Below, piece after piece: positions 1 through 9,300 of a stretch of DNA of 64,000 bases (its first letter is position 1; every line of letters starts with the position of its first letter). Source of the DNA: Bacillota bacterium (GTDB lineage Bacteria; Bacillota; Clostridia; Acetivibrionales; DSM-1351); assembly GCA_023415305.1 (NCBI GenBank), contig JAEZKZ010000030.1, forward strand, positions 1 through 64,000. Reading direction: 5' to 3'. A model generated the notes under the pieces. It was given only the letters and a program-made list of their open reading frames with translations, made no database searches and was not told where the DNA came from. The position numbers and the translations under genes are program-made.

Positions 1-3000
1 GACGGCAGAATCAACGCTTATAAGAATATTGCAGTCAATCCGGCAAAAATAACGCCGGCTGATGCTCCCACCTTTACAGTCTACAGGTTTGAACCCGGAG
101 ACACTATGAATTCCACTACCATTACAGGTCTGCCTGCAGGAGGCCCTGCCGGCGTAACAGGCTTTAACAGATGGGAGTATAAGGTTCAGAAAGAGGCTTT
201 TGACAAACCATATGTTAACAGCATTGTGGAAGGTACCGAAACCTATCCGGCTGTAGGGAAACAGATAACCGGTGTATCTGTTGGTTATCATGTTCTGATT
301 CTGGCGGTGAATGCTGCAGGAGAGGTACTGGCCTATGCAGATGAAACCCTTAATACAAATGAAATTAAACAGCCTCAGGCCGAAACCCTGGTAGCAAAAT
401 CCTCGGCCACACCTATCGGGTACAATTATACTATGCCTGAGCCCGGTAAGACTGGCGGGACAACTATGATAAAAGAACTGAGCTACTGGAATATACCAGG
501 TGCTCAGACCTGGTACTATTTAATATCTTCAACACCTATGCTAACTGTTGATGCAAATGGTTATGTACCATCTGGCTTCGCAGTATATAGACCGGAACAG
601 AGCGTAACCGCATACGAAAATCAGTACTTCATACTTCTTGCAACTGATAATAACAGGAGTATAAAGGCCTTTGCAAATATTCCGCTCACAGCTGCCAACA
701 TCAGCTTACCTGTACTTAAGTCACCGGATAACTATAGTATATCCATGGGCAGCACTGCAGGAACAACAAGTCTGAAGGACCTGAAGTTCACAAACCTTCC
801 GGGTGCTGCAAGGTGGATGTATGCTATAGGCAATGAAGCCTTTGCTGTTCCGTCACAGGGGACAAATGTAAGTTCGCTTTCATATAAGAATGTACTTACA
901 GAAATAACATCGTCAACAACGCCTGCAGCAATTTCAATAAATGCCAACCAGTACATAGTATTGCTGGCAGTAGCTAATGACGGTACTATTAAGGGATATG
1001 CTAATATATTGGTGGACTCTTCAAAAATAAAACCATTAGATGCTCCCGAAATTACCGGGTTGACTTTGGAGAAAGGATCTGCAGAGGGGACAACACGTTT
1101 CAGCAGTCTGGACATATCGAAGATAAACGGTGCGGCACAATGGTGGTATTCTGTGCAATCAGATGCTCCGACCGAGAAATTCGGTATAGACACTACACCA
1201 CCTAATACTGCAAAGAGGTATAATTATTCACCTACATCAAAGCCGGATATCTCTGTTCAGGTTAATGAGTACATAGTTCTTTTTGCAACAGATTCAACTA
1301 CGGCTAAAAAGATTAAGGCTTATGGAGTTATTAAGGTTACTCCGGAGGTAATACAAACTCCGTTTGCCAAACTCCTGGAATCACCAAAAGATTACTCAGG
1401 GCCAAAAGCGGGGACTAAGGAAGGCACAACAACCTTTACACTGTTAACTGATGGTGTTCCGGATAAGGATACCGGAACAATTGTCTGGAAGTATAAGACG
1501 AGCGTTCAAAAATTACCTGTTGCACATTATGATGAGGTCGCAACCGGATATCTGGAGCGCGATAATGATGGTGATTTTAATATACAGGCAAATAACTGGA
1601 TATTGGTAGTTGCCACTATAGACAATAAAATAAAGGCATACTTCCAGCTACAGGTTTCTCCTGGAGGTATAAAACCCATAGAGGCACCGAAGCTTATTGA
1701 AGGAAGTACCAAGAACTATACTCATCCGGAGGCAGGCAGTCAGCCGGGGACAACAAAATTCGGACAGCTGGATCCTATAGGCTTACCTACTTCCTTCACA
1801 GGCTGGGTAGTTAAGGTTTCTGATACTGCGCTGAAGGTTATGCAGGGTGATACTCTCGAAAATGCCGTGACATACACAGAGAATCAAAATATTAGTGCTA
1901 AAATGAACCAATATGTGATTCTCGCGGCAGTAGACAGATCAGGAAAGGTATTAGCCTACAGTTGTATTCAGATAACCAACGCAAGTGAGTTGAAGCCGCC
2001 TTTGGAAACCGGCTTTGACAATAATTACTCAGGACCTGAGTTTGGAACTGTTAAGGGAACTACCAGGTTCATGATTGATCTGAGTACTTTGGATAACGCT
2101 GTAAATTGTGTTGCAATGGTTTCAGATACTACGGTAAATCTGGTGGCCGGAGCTACCATATCTTACGCTACCGAGCCAGGAACCGATTATACAAGTTACA
2201 AGCTATACAACTCCTTGTCAAACATTGCTGTTAAAGCAAATCAGTATGTAGTGCTGATTGCAGTAGATAGCAGTAACAAGGTACTGGCTTATGCAAATAT
2301 AAAGATTCCAGAAGCTGCAATTAATCCCGGTAATGCGTTTGCATTGACAAAGTATAACGAGGTATCAGGAGGTAATTATTCGGAACTGACACCGGGAGCA
2401 ACAGCCGGAACAGTCAGGTTTACGTACCTGAACAAGGTTGGAGCTCCAGGGCTGCAAAATATACAGGAAAAGTGGATCGTTCGAGTTGTCAACAGTCCGA
2501 TTACTGCTCCGCTGCTGAATACGGTAATTCCGGATGCAACATCAGGGTATGTAACCGGTGCCAATATTGATATAACACTAGGTAAATATGTTGTACTCTA
2601 TGTTGTTGATCCGGCAACTAATGCAGTAAAGGGCTTTGCCTGCATACAGGTCAGACCTGAAGAACTGGTAATGGATACACCTGTACCTGGTGCAGAATAC
2701 TTTACAACCTCAATTAACGCTACCGGTATCATAATGCCTGTAGACACAACGCTGAAGTACCTAGTTCAAAATGCTTCACAAGGAATAGTTCTGAAGGATG
2801 GTAAAATAGCTGGACTACTGCCATATACCTCAGATGTTACGGTAAGTGAAGGTCAGTATTTGCTACTGGCAGCAGTTGACGGACAAAATTGCATAAAGGC
2901 TTACAAGGAATTCAAGCTTGATTCCACAATGATAAAGCTGCCTAACACAAGTGTTGCTCTTTCGGGAACCTTGATTTCCGGGCCTGTATCAGAGGATAAC

Positions 3001-6000
3001 ATCAGATCAGGAGGAAAGACTTTAGTAATTACTCTGAATGACGGTAAATGGGTTGATAATGTTACAACTAACAGCACTTTGCGTAATGCATTGTTTGCCG
3101 GGCTAAATTCTACAGATACAACCAACAGGAAAGTATTGGTGGATGCATTGACTAATGAAGGACAATCCTGCATCACCAGATCCACTGACGGCACAGTAGT
3201 AACAATTACCTTACCGGCTGTACCGGGCTATGACATAAGCAAGGATCAGATATTGACATTGACCATTCCTGGCAATTGCCTGATTGGAAATAAAGCAATT
3301 ACTTCCGACCAGAGCATTAGTATAAGGAAGACCTACTCAGCTGCTTTATCAGGCTCGTTTAACGAAAATGATATATCAAACGGAACAGGTAAGGCCATCA
3401 TAAAAATTGAATTAAAGGATGGTGCGACCTGGGTAACTGATATTGCAACAAATGCAACAGTAAAGAATGCACTGCTAAACAGTTTAAAAGCTGATGTTGA
3501 CACAGGTAACCAATGGGCACAGCTCATTATGAACGGAAAGGTTGCAAGAACTTCGTCTACTGTAGTAACTATTACTCTTCCGAAGACAGCCTACGATATT
3601 TCTGAAGAGCAGACTATATCTGTGGCCAACATACCTACCAGTGCAGCTATAGGAGTGTACTTTGATATACCGGTTACAGGCGTTGCAAAGATTTCTCCTG
3701 TTACAATTATTGCACCTGCAGTAATACAGAGTGTTACTGCTACGGCCGGCAACTACAAATTGGATGATACTATAAGTATTAGTGTAAGATTTGATAAGAA
3801 CGTAACTGTAACAGGGACGCCTACCTTACCATTACTGCTACAAAATGCAACCGGAACAGTCTCTACAAAAAATGCGACTTATGCCAGTGGTTCAGGCACA
3901 AATACTCTGGTATTTAAATACAAGGTACTGAGTACCGATAAAGCTCCGCTGCTGGATTACAAGGCAGGAGCAGTATTATCCGGTACAATAGTTAATGCAG
4001 GTACTACGACAGCCGTCAATAAGAGCCTGCCGGAAGCTTCTCTGGGAGCCTCAAAATTAGTTGTTGATGGTATTATCGGAGCCTTTGCATCCGGCTACCC
4101 CAAAATCGGTACAAGAGTGGCTGAAAACGAAGCTGACATACTGGTCAAACTCTCAGATACTGCTACCATATACTATGTTGTAGTAAAATACAGTACAGCC
4201 AACACTGTTCCTACCACTGACCAGATAAAGGCCGGTACAGCGAGTACAACAGTTGTCAAAGCTGGTACATATGATGTTGCAGCCGTAAATACAGAATACG
4301 CTGTAGCATTTACCGGACTTACTGATAGCGGAGGTTATACAGTCTATATGTATTCCGAAGATGTCTGCGGAAATAAGAGTGCGGTTACTTCGATCGATGT
4401 GGATAAGAAGCCTCCTGTATTCACTGCAGTGGCAAATCCGTCGGATTATTCCATAAGTGTGACTGTAAATACTGATGAAACCGGAAATATTTACGTTGTA
4501 GCATTGGCTAAAGGTTCCAAGGAACCTACCAGCAAGGAGGTTAAGGCAAATAGCAAGAAATTTGTTCAGGCCGTTACTCCGGAAAAGGTAGGTAAGGATA
4601 TAACTATACAAGTTACAGGACTCACAGTTTCAACCGATTACGATATATATGTTGTATGTGAAGATGCTTTAAAAGTACCGAATATGTCGACACCTTTAAG
4701 ACTTAATGTGAGTACGTCAAAGCTGGATTTGACAAAGGTTGTTGTTGACCTTGCAAATAGCCAGCTGCTGAATACAAATGCATTAATGCAATACAGTCTG
4801 GATGGAAGTAACTGGGTGAATTGTGCGGCACCAACTACTAAAGTGGTCTTTGTATTCGACAATGAAACACCTAACATGACTATTTCATTGAGAGAAGCAA
4901 AAAACCCGGAAAAGAATAATGTCTCATTTACCCTGAACAGAGGCAGTAATGCCGGTATAACCCGTTCGCTGATTGATTATGATATTGCTGCCGGCACTAT
5001 TACCAATCGCTCGGATATAAGGCTTGAGTACAGTATTGCAGGTGGAGAATGGAAAACTCTTGAAGCGAAAAACAGTGCTTCGGAAGGAGTAACCTCAGGA
5101 GTAGTATTTGTATCGGGTAGTCTGGACTTAAGAACTGCACCGACTTCTCCCACTGCTACAGAACCGACATTTATGCCTTCATTTGCAAAAACTGTAGATG
5201 GTATACCGGGCAAGGGTGATGCTCCAAGCTTGACTGTTGATGATACGAAAAATGAAATTGTGGGCCTTTCTGCTATTCATGAGTACAGTATTGATGGCGG
5301 AGTTAAATGGATTCCTGTTGGTATGACAGTAATTCCTACTTTCTCGGGAACTAATAAGGTTCTGGTCAGATTCAAGGCTACGGCTTCACAGCTTTCCAGT
5401 AAGGCTCAAGAATTGAATTTTACAGCGAACGTAATAAAAGTTGTACTTGCCCCTGCCACTGATACACTGAATGCTACAGTAAAAATTATGTTCGAGGAGA
5501 ACACAAATGTACCGACATTATCTAAAGAATTTATTAGAACTCATTTCCAAGTAGGTACATGGGCTGCAGATGGGACAAGATTGACTACCGGTTATTGGGG
5601 TACAGACAGTGACATTGATACGGTAGTTTGGACCAGTGCTAATGTTATAACCATTACTTATAAGTCAATGACAGGTGTCAATTTAACAATAGGTAATGAA
5701 GTTAGACTTTCCAGTGGTGCGGCAATACAGAATTCAGCCAAAACCTCAGCGGCATATACCTGTAAAGGTATCATCGGAGGGACTGTGCCTCAGATAACCA
5801 GCATTAAAGCTGTTAATGCAAATAATGACAGTAGTTTTTCTAATGGAGATAAATTAGTTATAACCTTTGACCAAGCAACCAACAAAAAGGCAATAAGTAT
5901 AAATGATATTGCCAAATATCTGATTCTTACAGACATAAGTGGCAATCCAACCAAAACATGGTCAAAATCCAATGCTCCAAAGGTAACTATAGAATGGACA

Positions 6001-6165
6001 AGTGACAAGGAATTAACTATTACTTTCAACGATGTCAGTGATACAGATCTGGCAGTTGGTGATAAAATAAGAATAAGTTCAGACTGGGGACTAAAAGATG
6101 CTGCTGATACTTCCGGCGCAAGTACTTCAACTCAGGTTATAACCGGAAGCTTTAAAACACCATAA
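1..6165 (+). CDS. Giant repetitive surface protein, 5' end missing
   Basis: The reading frame is open from base 1, so the first in-window ATG at 106 is internal and the gene starts upstream; at least 2054 codons are present. The visible N-terminal half is about nine copies of a roughly 100-residue module. Each has a GTT-x-F start, a W-x-Y/V-x-V strand, an N-Q-Y-[IV]-[VI]-L-x-A-V-D core and an A-Y-A-N-I strand, the last followed by IK-P. Two copies of another ~110-residue module follow (starting S-G-[ST]-[LF]), then Ig-like beta-sandwich regions. No SLH or sortase motif is visible at the C-terminus, so any cell-wall anchor must lie in the missing N-terminus. A structural or adhesive role at the cell surface is inferred from the repeats and the neighbouring FN3/SLH genes. 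I do not recognise a named family for the main repeat. Confidence 0.85.
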   Translation, partial: DGRINAYKNIAVNPAKITPADAPTFTVYRFEPGDTMNSTTITGLPAGGPAGVTGFNRWEYKVQKEAFDKPYVNSIVEGTETYPAVGKQITGVSVGYHVLILAVNAAGEVLAYADETLNTNEIKQPQAETLVAKSSATPIGYNYTMPEPGKTGGTTMIKELSYWNIPGAQTWYYLISSTPMLTVDANGYVPSGFAVYRPEQSVTAYENQYFILLATDNNRSIKAFANIPLTAANISLPVLKSPDNYSISMGSTAGTTSLKDLKFTNLPGAARWMYAIGNEAFAVPSQGTNVSSLSYKNVLTEITSSTTPAAISINANQYIVLLAVANDGTIKGYANILVDSSKIKPLDAPEITGLTLEKGSAEGTTRFSSLDISKINGAAQWWYSVQSDAPTEKFGIDTTPPNTAKRYNYSPTSKPDISVQVNEYIVLFATDSTTAKKIKAYGVIKVTPEVIQTPFAKLLESPKDYSGPKAGTKEGTTTFTLLTDGVPDKDTGTIVWKYKTSVQKLPVAHYDEVATGYLERDNDGDFNIQANNWILVVATIDNKIKAYFQLQVSPGGIKPIEAPKLIEGSTKNYTHPEAGSQPGTTKFGQLDPIGLPTSFTGWVVKVSDTALKVMQGDTLENAVTYTENQNISAKMNQYVILAAVDRSGKVLAYSCIQITNASELKPPLETGFDNNYSGPEFGTVKGTTRFMIDLSTLDNAVNCVAMVSDTTVNLVAGATISYATEPGTDYTSYKLYNSLSNIAVKANQYVVLIAVDSSNKVLAYANIKIPEAAINPGNAFALTKYNEVSGGNYSELTPGATAGTVRFTYLNKVGAPGLQNIQEKWIVRVVNSPITAPLLNTVIPDATSGYVTGANIDITLGKYVVLYVVDPATNAVKGFACIQVRPEELVMDTPVPGAEYFTTSINATGIIMPVDTTLKYLVQNASQGIVLKDGKIAGLLPYTSDVTVSEGQYLLLAAVDGQNCIKAYKEFKLDSTMIKLPNTSVALSGTLISGPVSEDNIRSGGKTLVITLNDGKWVDNVTTNSTLRNALFAGLNSTDTTNRKVLVDALTNEGQSCITRSTDGTVVTITLPAVPGYDISKDQILTLTIPGNCLIGNKAITSDQSISIRKTYSAALSGSFNENDISNGTGKAIIKIELKDGATWVTDIATNATVKNALLNSLKADVDTGNQWAQLIMNGKVARTSSTVVTITLPKTAYDISEEQTISVANIPTSAAIGVYFDIPVTGVAKISPVTIIAPAVIQSVTATAGNYKLDDTISISVRFDKNVTVTGTPTLPLLLQNATGTVSTKNATYASGSGTNTLVFKYKVLSTDKAPLLDYKAGAVLSGTIVNAGTTTAVNKSLPEASLGASKLVVDGIIGAFASGYPKIGTRVAENEADILVKLSDTATIYYVVVKYSTANTVPTTDQIKAGTASTTVVKAGTYDVAAVNTEYAVAFTGLTDSGGYTVYMYSEDVCGNKSAVTSIDVDKKPPVFTAVANPSDYSISVTVNTDETGNIYVVALAKGSKEPTSKEVKANSKKFVQAVTPEKVGKDITIQVTGLTVSTDYDIYVVCEDALKVPNMSTPLRLNVSTSKLDLTKVVVDLANSQLLNTNALMQYSLDGSNWVNCAAPTTKVVFVFDNETPNMTISLREAKNPEKNNVSFTLNRGSNAGITRSLIDYDIAAGTITNRSDIRLEYSIAGGEWKTLEAKNSASEGVTSGVVFVSGSLDLRTAPTSPTATEPTFMPSFAKTVDGIPGKGDAPSLTVDDTKNEIVGLSAIHEYSIDGGVKWIPVGMTVIPTFSGTNKVLVRFKATASQLSSKAQELNFTANVIKVVLAPATDTLNATVKIMFEENTNVPTLSKEFIRTHFQVGTWAADGTRLTTGYWGTDSDIDTVVWTSANVITITYKSMTGVNLTIGNEVRLSSGAAIQNSAKTSAAYTCKGIIGGTVPQITSIKAVNANNDSSFSNGDKLVITFDQATNKKAISINDIAKYLILTDISGNPTKTWSKSNAPKVTIEWTSDKELTITFNDVSDTDLAVGDKIRISSDWGLKDAADTSGASTSTQVITGSFKTP

Positions 6166-6234
6166 GTGTGAGGTAATACAGATGACAGTAGAATATAAGA
6201 ATTTGTAAGGATAAAAAATATTATTAAATAATTG

Positions 6235-6280
6235 TAAAACACCTAGTTTTGTCAAAAAAATTAGGTGTTTTATCTTTTTT
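6235..6280 (+). terminator. Intrinsic terminator after the repeat protein
   Basis: An 11-bp perfect stem (TAAAACACCTA / TAGGTGTTTTA) has a 16-nt loop and is followed by ATCTTTTTT. It separates the truncated first gene from the next transcription unit. Confidence 0.8.
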
Positions 6281-6309
6281 ACGTTTTCTTTACAAGTGAT
6301 TTTATGATA

Positions 6310-6337
6310 TAAGTAAATTGTGCCAAACTGCCGATAA
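6310..6337 (+). promoter_or_regulatory. Probable sigma-D (flagellar) promoter
   Basis: TAAG, a 16-nt spacer, then GCCGATAA lies 43 nt before the ATG at 6381. The -10 box matches the Gram-positive sigma-D/sigma-28 consensus exactly; the -35 has one mismatch to TAAA and the spacer is one longer than the usual 15. It suggests co-expression of the FN3/SLH giants with motility genes. Confidence 0.55.
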
Positions 6338-6380
6338 ATAGGTTAGCGAACTAGTATTTAACTCCAGGGGGTTATTTTTC

Positions 6381-9300
6381 ATGAAAACAACTAAATTAAG
6401 ACTAATTTCAACAATTCTTATATTAAGTATGATATTTCCAATATTATCCGGGGTTATCCAACCTGTTTTTGCGGCAGATTCGCCGTTGGACGTTCAGCCT
6501 TTTGATTACAACCAGAGCGCAGGAACTCTAAAGCTTAGGTGGGAGTCTAAACCCAATATTGGCAGTGTGGTTATTAAATATCATATGCCCACTTCCACAG
6601 GCGCAAGAGAGGTTATTGTTCCTGCAGAACAGATAGATTTGACAAACAATGTTGCTACTATTACCAATGTTCAAAGCGATATTGTATATGATTTTCATGT
6701 ACAGCTTATAGACAGTGTTGACTCCGGTATAACATTTACCGGTAAACTGTTTTTTCTTCCTAAAATATCTGTTTACGCCGAACAGGTAAACCAACAGCCA
6801 TCAAATGTTGGGGGCGGTGGTGTGGAATCAGGTGTATTCCCTTCACTAAAGATCTCCTGGAAGATGCCTAGAGTTTTTGATGGAAGTAGTGACTTTGTGT
6901 ACTTAAACGATGCAAATGCTCTGGACTTAATTGATCCAAGTCTGAATAAACTAGACTTCAAATTCCATATAAATCATAGTAATCTTACAGATGTTGAGGT
7001 AAGAACCTATGATAACGGCAATTCCTATAAGGCGTTTCTATCAGGGCCTGGAAATGAATCAAAAACATCACAGGTTAGATGGGATGGTGTAAGCGGAAGG
7101 TACTCCTTCTATTTGCTGGGGGCCAAGGATGATGACGCTGTAATGCCTACCATGGATGAAATCATTAATAACAGATACGAATCAACACAAAAAGAGGTAT
7201 TACCAATAGGAATATCCCAGCTCAATGAGGCTGAATATGTACTGCCCCATCCTGGAATCAGGCCTGGTACAATCTATATTGTTACCATGGATACTCTTTT
7301 TGAAGTCAGCAATCAAAATCCCGATCCGGTATATACAGGCTTGCCTGAGAATCCCCTTGCCGGAACGGTTAATTATTGTTACACGCCTGTGCGTTTTCAG
7401 TTGACCAAAACTGCTGAAAATCTGATTTATGTGAGAGTATATAAAGTCAGTGCAGGTGATGCTTTACCAAAATTATTCTATGAAATACAGACAAGTAACA
7501 AGGATACAAATATTGATTCAAACTGGACCTTCAGGACCCAGATATCCGACACTCAATTTGCATCCAATGCAAAGTCTGCATTAACAAGTATTTCAGGTAT
7601 AAACCCGCTGAATACGGTTTATTACAGGGTTGTGGTTACCTCTGAAAATAAAAATGACAGAATCCAGTCCCTGAACCTTCCATACAGAATGCAGGATGAT
7701 ACTGCCAAGCCTCCTGTACCCAATAACGTATCTATAGTAAAGGTTGAACTTGACCAGACCAGACTTGCAGAGCTTGGTGAAAAAACCTCAAATATCACCA
7801 TTGCCTGGGACAAGCCCACAAACTGGGATGAGCTGGTGGACAAGGATATTTACTTTCATTTTATGCTGAATGTAAATCCAAAAGACCCGGGCACCAACCC
7901 GGCGCCAACACCTACACTTGAAGCAGATGGCAGGGAGTATGGCCAATATGAGGCAAAATACCGTCTTATTAAATTTGTAAGCTCCAGGAGAGTTACTCTG
8001 TCACAGGACGGAACCAAGCTTCTATACACAATAAGGGGTCTTGATTTGTTTACAGGTGAGGATAGTACCGGAACTCCGATACCCATCAGCAATGAGCTGA
8101 ATAACGATGGCAAGCCGTATCCTACATATTTGTTGCCCAATAAAACATATTACCTTGAAATGTATACTACAGAAGAAGCGGACAGGGGATCAGAGTCTAA
8201 CAGATCCGAAAGGTCTTTAACTACAAGTTTTACAACCTTGTCACCAACCGGAAGAGAAGTACCTACACCTAAGTATCTGGAACTGGAGGAAACAAAAATT
8301 ATAACTTCTCCAAACCCTGTAAATGCTCAGGTGAAACTCAGATTTGATGCAATAAAAATAGATTGGAGCAACTATACTACAAACCCACAAAGTACTGATG
8401 CAATTATTTATGACTTATATATGGCTACAAGTACAGAACCTAGCTATTTCCATATGATTGGTTCTACCGAAGCACCCGGTGATGTAAGATTTGATTTCCA
8501 GACAATAAATGATACTACATGGGTATACCCTACAATCAATAAGTTTACCAATAGCAGTGTGGTTAAAAATCAGACGCTTGATAATTTAACAAAGTTCGGA
8601 AATTACCTTTCGCCTAATGCTACTTATTACTTTATGGTAAAGGTCAGGCTTAGAACGTCTGATGCAAATGGGAATTCTCTGGAAAAGGAGTCCTACGGAA
8701 CAGCTTTGCTTCCGGTAACAACGCCCAGAGGTGAACCGACTACTCCCGATGATACTGCACAACGTCCGCTGACACCTGTTGACTTTAAAATAGCAGAAGA
8801 TAAGGACGGCAATCTGATGCTGTCCGGAGAATCTGTTACTTTTGAATGGACTGTTCAGGAGAATGAGGCAGCCTATAACCTGATAGCCACCGAAAAGAAG
8901 GTTGGACCCGATACCCTTGCTACAGACAGCAATATTACTGAAGATCCTATATACAAAAGCTTTGTAAGTGTTTTTGGGAATAAGGATAACAATATTGACG
9001 GAAATCCTGTTAAATTAACGCTGGACCCAAAATCCCCCCAGCTTCCCGGAAATTTTACTTATGACCCGGTTACCAAGAAGTGCAGATATACCATTAATAC
9101 CTGGCTATTTCCAAACAAGGTATACTATTTCAGCATAAGATCCGAGATATATGATGCTAAAAGTAATCTAAGGTCCAGCTTGTGGGTTTCCATACCTGTA
9201 ACTACCGCCCTTATAGAGCAGCCGTCAATGCTGCAGGTTGTTAATAATTGTGAAATGGCATTTTACTGGTACGATACTCTTGCCGGAATGACAACCGAGA

